A stretch of 64,000 bases of DNA from an uncultured Chthonomonadales bacterium (GTDB taxonomy: Bacteria; Armatimonadota; Chthonomonadetes; Chthonomonadales; CAJBBX01): NCBI GenBank assembly GCA_938005745.1, contig CALLMM010000007.1, positions 109,762-173,761 of the forward strand, written 5' to 3'. A program made the translations under genes and the position numbers. Position 1 is the stretch's first letter. Every line of letters starts with the position of its first letter. The notes below the pieces were generated by a model, which did no database searches, was not told the DNA's origin, and saw only the letters and a list, made by a program, of their open reading frames with translations. Below, piece by piece: positions 54,394 to 62,469 of the stretch.

Positions 54394-54445
54394 GAACACA
54401 TCCGGCGATGGGTCATTCATACTGCGGACACGGAGGAAGCGACCG

Positions 54446-54928
54446 GTGGAGTTCGTAAAGTTTTTCAATAAATGGCTGCACCTGATGAGTATGATCGGCG
54501 TACTCGGCGGGATCATCTTTGCCTGGCTCTCGCTCCGTAAGGCGGCAAAGTCGGACGATCCCGCCGCCGGCGAGTTCCTCCGACCGATTCTGCGCACATT
54601 TGGGATCAGCCTGGGTGTCTTCTGGATCGTTGCGCTTCTGACCGGCTTCTACAACTATTTTATTGTCATGGGCAGCGTTACCGGCGCCTACCACATGTAC
54701 GCCGGGATCAAGATGATGCTGGCGATCCTGATGTTTCTGATCTCTCTGTATATGGCGCACCCGGGCAGCGGCGATGTTCCCGCGCTGAAGAAGCGGTTCA
54801 ACTGGCTGGTCGCGCTGATCGTTCTGGGAGTGATGATCGTCGGGATATCCGCACATCTGAACCTGTCGCGCATCTCCGGAGCCTATATCAAACAGCCGGC
54901 TGAAGCGCTCGCCGCGCCCGTTCCGTGA
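54446..54928 (+). CDS. Small four-helix membrane protein
   Basis: A 160-residue membrane protein beginning VEFVKFFNKWLHLMSMIGVLGG, with four hydrophobic segments (about 8-28, 48-70, 78-102 and 118-140). GTG 54446 is chosen because GGAGGAA lies 8 bases before it and the extended -10 at 54385-54393 overlaps the earlier ATG 54392. It resembles DUF2269/CopD-like small membrane proteins, without a decisive motif. It overlaps the VOC gene by 4 bp. Confidence 0.65.
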   Translation: MEFVKFFNKWLHLMSMIGVLGGIIFAWLSLRKAAKSDDPAAGEFLRPILRTFGISLGVFWIVALLTGFYNYFIVMGSVTGAYHMYAGIKMMLAILMFLISLYMAHPGSGDVPALKKRFNWLVALIVLGVMIVGISAHLNLSRISGAYIKQPAEALAAPVP

Positions 54929-55317
54929 CGCTCTCCCCGGAGTTCCCTTTGAAGTTCCTCGAAATCACAACCATGGTTCTGGTTCAGGACATGGACCGGG
55001 CGCTGCGTTTCTATCGCGACATACTGGGTTTCACACTGCAGGACGAGGCGGAAGACTGGGCGATGTTCTCGGAGCGCGTGGGACTGATGCTCTCGCCAGA
55101 GCCGCTTCCGCTGGACAATCTGAACCTGAACGCGGTGACGCTCTCGCTGCGCGTGGAGGACGCCAACGCCGCTTATGCCGAGCTTATCCAGAAAGGAGTC
55201 GCCTTTCTGGTGCCGCCGACCGATGTGGGCGGCGCAATAGTCGCCTCGTTTCGCGACAGCGAAGGCAATATTTTACAACTGATACAGAACAATCTAGCGA
55301 ACGAAGCAGTCATATAG
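54925..55317 (+). CDS. VOC (glyoxalase-like) superfamily protein
   Basis: A 130-residue single-domain VOC protein: KFLEITTMVLVQDMDRALRF opens it, and SFRDSEGNILQLIQ closes it, with metal-type residues partly present. VOC proteins include glyoxalases, dioxygenases and antibiotic-resistance proteins; the role here cannot be set. GTG 54925 overlaps the upstream stop (GTGA); a TTG at 54949 would give the usual short N-terminus. It lies 22 bp before the kinase gene. Confidence 0.78.
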   Translation: MTLSPEFPLKFLEITTMVLVQDMDRALRFYRDILGFTLQDEAEDWAMFSERVGLMLSPEPLPLDNLNLNAVTLSLRVEDANAAYAELIQKGVAFLVPPTDVGGAIVASFRDSEGNILQLIQNNLANEAVI

Positions 55318-55339
55318 GTTATATCCTCCGGAGTGGCAG

Positions 55340-57097
55340 ATGAATTCGGCTCGACTGCAGGAAGGCTCTCTTCTTGGCGGACGCTACGAAATTCTGGAGA
55401 TTGTCGGCAAGGGCGGCATGGGAACCGTCTACCGCGCGCGCGACAATCGCCTGGAGATCATCGTCGCCGTCAAGGAGATGCAGGAGAGAGCGGAGACCAG
55501 CCACGAACTGGAGGCGGCGGTCCGCCAGTTCGAGCGGGAAGCCAAGCTGCTCGCACAGCTCACCCACCCCAACCTGCCCCGTGTTACCGACTACTTTGTG
55601 GACGGAACCCGCTGGTATCTCATCATGGAGTTTATCCAGGGTTCCACGCTGGAGAGCAGACTGCGCGAGTGCGAAGGACAGCCCCTCCCTCTGATGGATG
55701 TGTTATCCTGGGGCATTCAGCTTGCCGATGTGCTGGACTTCCTGCATACGCAGAATCCGCCGATCGTCTTCCGCGATATGAAGCCGGCGAACGTGATGCT
55801 TCAGCAGGATGGAGTGATCCGGCTGATAGACTTCGGCATCGCCCGACGCTTCCAGGCAGGGGCGACCAAAGATACGCTGCTCTACGGTAGTCCCGGCTAC
55901 TCCCCGCCGGAGCAGTATGGACGCTCACAGACCGATCCCCGCTGCGACATCTACGCGCTGGGAGCGACGCTGCACCATCTCCTGACGGGCAGAGACCCTG
56001 CGATCACCCCCTTTAAATTTCCGCCGCTGCGCTCCCTCTCCACCGCCTTCCCGCCCTCGCTGGAGACCCTGATCGCGCGGTGCGTGGAGATGGAGCCGGA
56101 AAAACGGGTGCAGTCTGCTGCGGAGGTGCGTGACAGCCTGATCCATATCCGCAGCGCCGTCATCGCGGCGGAGGGCGTCCGAGCGAACCTGCTCCAGAAT
56201 CATCCCGCGCCGGCTCCCACCGCCCCCGCTCCGGGCGCGAAGAGCGTCTCCAGCCGGCTGCCGGCTACGCCGTCGCGAGGCAGGAGACGCTGGGTCGCTG
56301 TCTCGCTGATCGCCGCGCTTCTGATGCTTGGCGCGGGCATGACGGCGATGCGTCTGCGCGCGCCGTCCCGGGTTGTACAGGCGGCTCCGCCGGCGTCAAC
56401 GGATAACGCCTCGAAGGCGATCCCCACCCCCGAACTGCCGCCGTCTCCGCGCAGCCTGGAACCCGGAACATTGAATATCACCAGCAGTCCCAGCGGAGTG
56501 ATGCTCGAACTGAACGGGCAGCCGCTCGGACGCACGCCGTTTCAGCGCGGTCAGGTTCCTCCGGGAAAACATATTATCAAACTGATCCCCGCAGCGGAGA
56601 GCGGTCTGCTACCGGTTACGCGCGAGATCGAGCTTCAGCCGGGACAGACCCTTCTTGTTACCATCAACCTCTACGAACCGCAGGAGAGGGACAGAGCGAT
56701 CGCGCAGATCGTCCGCGTTGACGCGCAGATCAGCAGCGATTCGCAGGCAGGCGGCTCCAATGCCCTGCGGGGCGTAACGATCAATATCGCCTTCCGCGTT
56801 CAGAACGCCGCTGGCAAGAGCGGAACCATCGGCGCATTCTTCTACGGTGCGGACAGGACGACGCCCCTCTCCCCAGCGATGGGCTTCGACACCTACAAAA
56901 ACAGCGAGGGACAGCTCTGCGTCTCCCGCTCCTACACCGCCATGAACGACACACAGGACTTTCCCTCCTACCAGCTCTTCATCCCCGAAACCGTCTTCAC
57001 GGCTCCCTACCCGCAGATGACCTACCGGATCATCGTCTTTCTGGAGGGGAAAGCCATCGGACAGTCGGACATCCTTCCTCTCGTCTCCACTCCCTGA
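55340..57097 (+). CDS. Transmembrane Ser/Thr protein kinase with PEGA domain
   Basis: A 585-residue PknB-type kinase. The glycine loop GKGGMGTVY (about 23-31), the VAVKEM lysine, and DFGIARR (about 165) are intact. The HRD motif reads FRDMKPANVM: phenylalanine replaces histidine, a variant seen in some bacterial kinases and compatible with activity because the aspartate and lysine remain. A membrane segment (about 317-335) precedes an outside PEGA domain (GTLNITSSPSGVMLELNG, about 376) and a beta-rich C-terminal domain of unknown type. It senses some outside signal; targets unknown. Confidence 0.9.
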   Translation: MNSARLQEGSLLGGRYEILEIVGKGGMGTVYRARDNRLEIIVAVKEMQERAETSHELEAAVRQFEREAKLLAQLTHPNLPRVTDYFVDGTRWYLIMEFIQGSTLESRLRECEGQPLPLMDVLSWGIQLADVLDFLHTQNPPIVFRDMKPANVMLQQDGVIRLIDFGIARRFQAGATKDTLLYGSPGYSPPEQYGRSQTDPRCDIYALGATLHHLLTGRDPAITPFKFPPLRSLSTAFPPSLETLIARCVEMEPEKRVQSAAEVRDSLIHIRSAVIAAEGVRANLLQNHPAPAPTAPAPGAKSVSSRLPATPSRGRRRWVAVSLIAALLMLGAGMTAMRLRAPSRVVQAAPPASTDNASKAIPTPELPPSPRSLEPGTLNITSSPSGVMLELNGQPLGRTPFQRGQVPPGKHIIKLIPAAESGLLPVTREIELQPGQTLLVTINLYEPQERDRAIAQIVRVDAQISSDSQAGGSNALRGVTINIAFRVQNAAGKSGTIGAFFYGADRTTPLSPAMGFDTYKNSEGQLCVSRSYTAMNDTQDFPSYQLFIPETVFTAPYPQMTYRIIVFLEGKAIGQSDILPLVSTP

Positions 57098-57190
57098 TTC
57101 TCAGCGAAAATCGGGCTTTTTTTACGTTTAGCCTAAAAAAATAGGTCTTTCGGCTCAGGCGCAGACCGCTCCGCCTTCTGTAAAATAGGG

Positions 57191-57196
57191 TATAAA
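57191..57196 (+). promoter_or_regulatory. Weak -10 candidate for the acyl-CoA synthetase gene
   Basis: TATAAA in GGGTATAAAAC within an AT-rich 127-bp spacer. No good -35. It would start about 20 bases before ATG 57225, which has AGGAGCGG nearby. Confidence 0.3.
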
Positions 57197-57224
57197 ACAG
57201 GTCACCTCATTTCAGGAGCGGCAG

Positions 57225-59006
57225 ATGGCAGTCTGGACAATATACCGGATGTTCAAGGAGAGCGTGAATCGGTTCGGCTCTCGCCCGGCGCTCGGTTTCA
57301 GGGAGGGCGGCGAATACCGATCCCTGACCTATCAGGAGGTGTGGGAGAGGGTGCAGGCTCTTCGCCGGGGCTTGTCAGCTCTCGGCGTGAAAAAGGGCGA
57401 ACGGGTGGCGATCCTGTCGGAAAACCGATACGAATGGGCGGTCACGGACCTGGCGGCGCAGAGTCTGGGCGTGGTAACGGTTCCGATCTACCCGACGCTT
57501 CCCGCCGCGCAGGTGGAGTATCTGGCGCGCGATTCGGCGGCGCGGGTTCTGTTTGTATCCGACACGAAGCAGCTCAAGAAGGCATTGCAGCTGCGTCCGA
57601 ATGTCCGAACCCTCGATCATATCGTGCTGATGAGCGGAGCCGCGCCGGAGGGCGTGCATACCTTTGAACAGCTCCTGAGGATGGGACGGGAGGCGGACAT
57701 CTCCGATGAGATGCTGGATGAGCAGGAGACTTCCGTCTCCCCGGACGATATCGCCACGCTGATCTATACCTCCGGCACCACCGGCGAGCCGAAGGGAGCC
57801 ATGCTGACCCATACAGGGCTGCTGCACACCGGCTTCGCCGCGCGTCAGATCGTCGAACTGAATGAGAACGATCTCTTCCTCTCCTTCCTGCCGCTGTCGC
57901 ACATCATTGAGCGCGTCGGCGGACACTACCTGCCGCTCTCCATCGGCGCGCAGATCGTCTACTCCGAGGGCGTGATGTCCATCGGCAAGGAGCTTCCGAC
58001 GGTGCGACCGACCATCTTTCTCTGCGTGCCCCGCCTGTTCGAGCATATGCAGGAGCGCGTTCAGGACGAGATCGCCAGAGCGCCGGAGAAGCGGCGCAGG
58101 ATCGCACAGTGGGCGCTGGAAGTGGGAGATCAGGTCGCGCGGCGGAGGCGAGAAGGCAGAGGGGTCAGCCCGATTCTGGCGATCAAGCATATGCTCGCCG
58201 ACAGGCTCGTTCTGAGCAAGATTCGCGAAAAGGTCAGCGGGGGCAGACTGCGCTTCTTTGTCGCGGGGGGCGCGCCTCTGAACCCGGAGACGGCAAAGTT
58301 CTTTGAGTCGCTCGGTCTGCTGATCCTGGAAGGGTACGGCTTGACGGAGTGCCCGGTCACCAATCTGAATCGCCCCGATAAGCGTCAGATCGGAACGGTC
58401 GGACCCACGCTTCCCGACATGGAGGTGAAGATCGCCCCGGACGGTGAGATCCTTGCGTGCGGACCGAGCCTGATGCGCGGCTACTTCGGCAAGCCGGAGG
58501 CGACGGAGGCTGCCATAGACACCGACGGATGGCTGCATACCGGAGATATCGGAGAGATCACCCCGGAGGGGATGCTGAAGATCACCGACCGCAAGAAAGA
58601 TATCATCGTGCTGGCGAACGGGAAAAACGTCGCCCCGCAGCCGATCGAAGCCCTGATAAAGCAGAGTCCCTATATCGGCGAGGCGGTGTTGATCGGAGAC
58701 AAGCAGAACGTCATCACGGCGATCATCGTTCCGGCATTCGACCGCTTGAAGGCGTGGGCAAAGAGTCTGGAACTGCCGACCGGCAATCTGGAGGAGCTTG
58801 TGCGCCGGGCGGAGACACGGAAGCTGATCAAAGAGGAGATAGACCGCTTGTCGATGAATCTCGCCGACTTCGAGCGAATCAAGCGTTTTGAGATCGTTTC
58901 GCAGCCCTTCACCATCGAAGGAGGAGAGCTGACCCCGACCCTGAAAGTCAAGCGCAAGGTGATCGCCCAGAAGTACGCCGCGCTGATCGAGCAGATGGCG
59001 CGTTAG
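57225..59006 (+). CDS. Long-chain acyl-CoA synthetase (FadD15 type)
   Basis: A 593-residue AMP-forming synthetase. The ATP motif YTSGTTGEPKGAMLTH is near residue 183, GYGLTECPVTN (about 365) and DGWLHTGDIG (about 428) are family motifs, and the C-terminal lysine-bearing segment is present. Enzymes of this group activate long-chain fatty acids for degradation or lipid synthesis. It stands after a kinase gene and ends 4 bp inside a convergent membrane-protein gene. Confidence 0.92.
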   Translation: MAVWTIYRMFKESVNRFGSRPALGFREGGEYRSLTYQEVWERVQALRRGLSALGVKKGERVAILSENRYEWAVTDLAAQSLGVVTVPIYPTLPAAQVEYLARDSAARVLFVSDTKQLKKALQLRPNVRTLDHIVLMSGAAPEGVHTFEQLLRMGREADISDEMLDEQETSVSPDDIATLIYTSGTTGEPKGAMLTHTGLLHTGFAARQIVELNENDLFLSFLPLSHIIERVGGHYLPLSIGAQIVYSEGVMSIGKELPTVRPTIFLCVPRLFEHMQERVQDEIARAPEKRRRIAQWALEVGDQVARRRREGRGVSPILAIKHMLADRLVLSKIREKVSGGRLRFFVAGGAPLNPETAKFFESLGLLILEGYGLTECPVTNLNRPDKRQIGTVGPTLPDMEVKIAPDGEILACGPSLMRGYFGKPEATEAAIDTDGWLHTGDIGEITPEGMLKITDRKKDIIVLANGKNVAPQPIEALIKQSPYIGEAVLIGDKQNVITAIIVPAFDRLKAWAKSLELPTGNLEELVRRAETRKLIKEEIDRLSMNLADFERIKRFEIVSQPFTIEGGELTPTLKVKRKVIAQKYAALIEQMAR

Positions 59007-59428
59007 GTCCCGCTGCGAACCGGTCTTAGTCTGGCAGCCCGGAAGGAGCCGTACAGGATCAGACCGAACGGAACCCACCAGATCAGGTCGTTGGTCAGGA
59101 TGGTAACCCCGGCGATCCAGGGAAGCTCTCCCTTCCCGGCTGCCCAGACAAATCCAATGGGACCGAAGATCTTGCCCATCAGCCCTACCAGCACAATGGG
59201 CCAGTGGCGGTACGGGTCGGTGGCGGCGCAGGCATACCCGACGCCGTAGACGCCCACGATCATGCCGACGCATTGCCAGATCGCCGGATAGTTCGGCGGC
59301 TCCATCCCGATCCACTGAAAGGGAAGAGTCGGGAACAGAACGACAAAGCCGCCCCAGAGCAGATTATAGACCGCCGCCAACCGGAGCGCAGCCGACATCC
59401 AGCTCTCCGCAGGCTCATTCTCGCTCAT
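59003..59428 (-). CDS. Four-helix membrane protein of unknown function
   Basis: A 141-residue protein with four hydrophobic segments (about 13-32, 48-68, 75-95 and 103-128) and several tryptophans (LLWGGFVVLF, NDLIWWVPFG). I do not know a family name. It overlaps the DprA-like gene by 4 bp upstream and the acyl-CoA synthetase gene by 4 bp at its end. Confidence 0.65.
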   Translation of the reverse strand: MSENEPAESWMSAALRLAAVYNLLWGGFVVLFPTLPFQWIGMEPPNYPAIWQCVGMIVGVYGVGYACAATDPYRHWPIVLVGLMGKIFGPIGFVWAAGKGELPWIAGVTILTNDLIWWVPFGLILYGSFRAARLRPVRSGT

Positions 59429-60372
59429 TCTCTCTCCCCCGTGTCCCTCGCTACTCTCTCCTCACACATACGCAGAGCGCGCTCCGTCTGCTCCGGTGAA
59501 ACTGTCTTCAGGGGCTGCGCTCCTGCCGCTAGAAGCCGGCTCTCTCCCCCTCCTGCCGATCCGATTACAAAGACGGGCTTTCCCTGCTCTGCCGCCTGAA
59601 GACAGTGCCGCTCCATCTGCCCGCCCGGTCGAGTGTATCCTGCGAATACCGCCTCTGCCAGCGCAAAGATAATCTGATCCCTCCGGCGATTGTGATGCGC
59701 AATCATGTGCGCTTCAGGAGGAAAGGGGGTCAGCGTCAGGTCGCGCTGCGTATCGTATTCGACGCGCCAGATTCGTGCCGCTGGGAAGAGTGCATGCGAC
59801 AGCCCGCTTGGAAACCCCTTCCAGAGACCGCAGTCCAGCACATAGCAGACGCTCCCCCCGTTTCGCAAAGATGCCAGCGCACTGCGTTGATAGGCAGGGC
59901 GGTTGTGTCCGGTAACGGGCAGCCATCCCCGCAACGCCGCCGCTGCCACGATCCGGTCACACGCCTTCAGCGTCTCATCCGGAGCGTCGTTGGAGTTGGC
60001 AACGACAAAACGGCGTCGCTGCAGCAGAGAGAGGTTCCCGTAGACATAGAGAACAGGCGGAGGATCGTCCAGACATCTCAGCAGCGGAAGGGGATAGGTC
60101 GCATCCTGCAAGGTGAGGAGTGTTACGCCCGCTCGCTGAAGCCTGCGCGCATGCTCCAGCGCACGGCGACTTCGACGGGAGACCTCCTGCTGAAGGCAGG
60201 AGACGCTCCGGTCAACCAGATGGTACTCCTGCCGCCACTCATCGGCAGAGAGTGTTAAAAACTCCTCCGGCGACCGGCGAAGCACCGCGTTTCGCTGCAG
60301 AATCCCTCCGAGACGCCTCTCCCCGATTCCCGGAACCTCGCTGAGCAGGAGAACAAACGGCAGGATGTCCAT
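59425..60372 (-). CDS. Divergent DprA/Smf-like protein
   Basis: A 315-residue protein with the DprA plan: a SAM/HhH-like start (FVLLLSEVPGIGERRLGGIL), a helical stretch, a YPLPLLRCLDDPPPVLYVYG linker typical of DprA, and a Rossmann core. DprA loads RecA on single-stranded DNA during transformation. The usual GSRxxT motif is replaced by ANSNDAPDE, and the GIDxxAH region by NRPAYQRSALAS, so DNA binding may be altered. It shares a transcript with the small membrane protein downstream. A true DprA elsewhere in the genome is likely. Confidence 0.68.
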   Translation of the reverse strand: MDILPFVLLLSEVPGIGERRLGGILQRNAVLRRSPEEFLTLSADEWRQEYHLVDRSVSCLQQEVSRRSRRALEHARRLQRAGVTLLTLQDATYPLPLLRCLDDPPPVLYVYGNLSLLQRRRFVVANSNDAPDETLKACDRIVAAAALRGWLPVTGHNRPAYQRSALASLRNGGSVCYVLDCGLWKGFPSGLSHALFPAARIWRVEYDTQRDLTLTPFPPEAHMIAHHNRRRDQIIFALAEAVFAGYTRPGGQMERHCLQAAEQGKPVFVIGSAGGGESRLLAAGAQPLKTVSPEQTERALRMCEERVARDTGERE

Positions 60373-60503
60373 GAGAATATCTCTGCGCGTAAAAGGAACA
60401 ACCCGGCATACTCTATCGCCGAAACCCGCCTTTCAGGAAACGTGTAACGCTCTCCGTCTCTGGCGCGTCTAATGCAGTGAACAGTCTCCCTCGTTCAGGA
60501 ACG

Positions 60504-60537
60504 GTCTTCCAGCGGAACTCACCTGACGCTGGAAGAC
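60504..60537. repeat. 11-bp perfect inverted repeat (hairpin)
   Basis: GTCTTCCAGCG (60504-60514) and CGCTGGAAGAC (60527-60537) form an 11-bp stem with a 12-base loop. ACAGTCT (60481-60487) also pairs with AGACTGT (60534-60540). No T-run follows. It lies in the 343-bp gap 60373-60715 between the DprA-like gene and fhs; that gap shows no gene, only this hairpin and the dispersed repeat. Confidence 0.6.
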
Positions 60538-60609
60538 TGTCCACCTCTCGCGTTGAGAGGATGATCGAGCCGACGTGCGTCAACAACTCCCCGCTTCATT
60601 CGCGCCTTA

Positions 60610-60694
60610 AACGATGGACTCGTGTTCATCGCCTTAACCTGGCTGTCGGGGCTGAGATTGCTTCGGTCGCCTTAGGCTCCCTCGCGAGGACAGA
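60610..60694 (-). repeat. Dispersed intergenic repeat, copy B (opposite orientation)
   Basis: Read on the minus strand, it begins TCTGTC (60694-60689) and carries the same 14-base core as copy A, CCGAAGCAATCTCA (60666-60653), then CCCCGACAGC and a related hairpin (GCGATGAAC...GTCCATCG). Overall similarity with copy A (14840-14932) is clear by eye over about 85 bases with a few gaps. A 75-codon frame here is not a gene. Confidence 0.68.
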
Positions 60695-60715
60695 AATGGG
60701 ATGATTCTCGCTCCC

Positions 60716-62380
60716 TCAGATCACTCCCTGAATATTCCCTTCTGAATCCACGTCCATGCGAAACGCTGCCGGGACCGCGGGGATCCCCGGCATGGTCATG
60801 ATCTCGCCGCAGAAGACCCGCACAAACCCCGCCCCCGCCGCCAGTTCCGCCCCGGTTACCGGCAGGATGAAACCGGACGGACGCCCGCGCAGAGTCGGAT
60901 CGTGTGAAAGCGAGTACTGCGTCTTGGCAAAACAGACCGGAAGCTCTCCGTAGCCCCACTTCTCAAACTGCCGCAGGCGAGGCTTCACGCCCGTCTCATA
61001 CCGTACGCCCTCCGCGCCGTAGACCTGCGCCGCGACGCACTCGATCTTCTCTGTCAACTTCATCGAAGGCGAATAGAGCGGTTGAGCACGAGAGGGCTGC
61101 TGCAACGCCGCACGATCCACGCATTCTGCCAGTTGAGAGCATCCCGCGCCCCCCAGCGCGTACCCCTCGGAGACCGCCACCTCCGCCGCGCCATATGCGG
61201 AGGATACCGCGCACAGGGTCTCCAGTTCCCTGTCGGTGTCGGATGGGAAGCGGTTGACGGCGACCACGGGAGTCACGCCAAATCGCCGCACTATCTCCAG
61301 ATGCGCCTTCAGATTGACGGAGCCGGTCTCCAGTGCAGAGAGATCTTCCTGCTGAAGCTCTTCGGGCAGGGGCTTTCCCGGGACCAGACGGTACTTCCCG
61401 CTGTGCGCCTTCAATCCGCGCACAGTCGCCACAATCACCGCGACATCGGGATAGCAGCCCAGCGCGGGAGCCACCAGATGCATGAACTTCTCGAACCCCA
61501 GATCGGAGCCAAATCCCGCCTCCGTCACCACATAGTCCGCCAGTTTCAGCGCAAGCCGATCTGCCAGGATCGAACTGCAGCCGGTCGCGATATTGCCAAA
61601 CGGACCGGTATGGATGAAGAGCGGGGTCTCCTCCAGCGTGCGTATGAGGTTGGGCAGCAGGGCGTCGCGCAGAAGGACCAGCATTGCGCCGGAAGCGTTG
61701 AGGTCGCGGGCGGTGATCGGCTGATCTGCGCGGGAGACGCCGACGACCACGCTCCCCAGCCGATGCCGCAGATCGTCCACACTCAGACTTAGGGAGAGCA
61801 ACGCCATGATCTCGGAGGCGGCGGTGATCTCAAACCCCGTCTCGCGGGGGATCCCGTTTGACCTGCCCCCCAGCCCGGTAACGATTCTCCTCAGAGACCG
61901 GTCGGTGACATCCAGCACGCGATTCCAGCAGACCCCGTGCGGATCGAAGTCCAGCGCGTTGCCGTAGTGTAGATGCGCCTCGATCATGGCGGCGAGGAAG
62001 TTATGCGCGCTGGTAACGGCGTGAGAGTCCCCGGTAAAGTGCAGGTTCAGGTCTTCCGCCGGGATCGCCTGCGACCTCCCGCCGCCCGCTGCTCCCCCCT
62101 TCATGCCGAAGGTCGGTCCGAGCGAGGGTTCGCGCAGGCAGACCGCCGCTCTCCTGCCGATAAAGCGCAGACCGTCGCCGAGACCGATGGCGGTTACAGT
62201 CTTCCCCTCTCCTGCCGGCGTGGGTGTGATCCCGGTAACGACGATCAGTTTTCCGTCGGGACGGTCGCGCAGGCGATCCAGAGCCTTCAGACCGATCTTT
62301 GCCTTGTCCTGCCCGTAGAACAGAACCTCCTCGTCCAGCAGCCCGTAGTTGCGGGCGATTCGCCAAAGAATCTCGCTCAA
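60716..62380 (-). CDS. fhs: Formate-tetrahydrofolate ligase
   Basis: A 554-residue enzyme that joins formate and tetrahydrofolate with ATP to make 10-formyl-THF for C1 metabolism (or the Wood-Ljungdahl route in acetogens). The ATP loop TPTPAGEGKT is near residue 53, EPSLGPTFGMKGGAAGGG follows, and NLHFTGD is present. I chose TTG 62380 because GAGGAGA lies 8 bases upstream; TTG 62398 would add six residues and contain that site. It stands alone after the dispersed repeat. Confidence 0.93.
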   Translation of the reverse strand: MSEILWRIARNYGLLDEEVLFYGQDKAKIGLKALDRLRDRPDGKLIVVTGITPTPAGEGKTVTAIGLGDGLRFIGRRAAVCLREPSLGPTFGMKGGAAGGGRSQAIPAEDLNLHFTGDSHAVTSAHNFLAAMIEAHLHYGNALDFDPHGVCWNRVLDVTDRSLRRIVTGLGGRSNGIPRETGFEITAASEIMALLSLSLSVDDLRHRLGSVVVGVSRADQPITARDLNASGAMLVLLRDALLPNLIRTLEETPLFIHTGPFGNIATGCSSILADRLALKLADYVVTEAGFGSDLGFEKFMHLVAPALGCYPDVAVIVATVRGLKAHSGKYRLVPGKPLPEELQQEDLSALETGSVNLKAHLEIVRRFGVTPVVAVNRFPSDTDRELETLCAVSSAYGAAEVAVSEGYALGGAGCSQLAECVDRAALQQPSRAQPLYSPSMKLTEKIECVAAQVYGAEGVRYETGVKPRLRQFEKWGYGELPVCFAKTQYSLSHDPTLRGRPSGFILPVTGAELAAGAGFVRVFCGEIMTMPGIPAVPAAFRMDVDSEGNIQGVI

Positions 62381-62469
62381 GGAGAGATCTCCTCTCAATA
62401 CGCAGTATCGCTAACCATCTTCACGGGTTCTATTGTGGCAAAGCAGCCGCGTTTATACAGACCTCACCT

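Noticed and set aside
54191..54445. Upstream extension of the membrane protein at 54446, including ATG 54392
   Set aside because: The extension is Pro/Arg-rich and partly overlaps the 74-residue gene; an extended -10 overlaps ATG 54392, while GTG 54446 has a good ribosome site.
57375..59315. 646-codon minus-strand frame
   Set aside because: Lies opposite the acyl-CoA synthetase and the small membrane-protein gene and has no motif.
60477..60704. 75-codon plus-strand frame
   Set aside because: It consists of the hairpin and the dispersed repeat and has no ribosome site.
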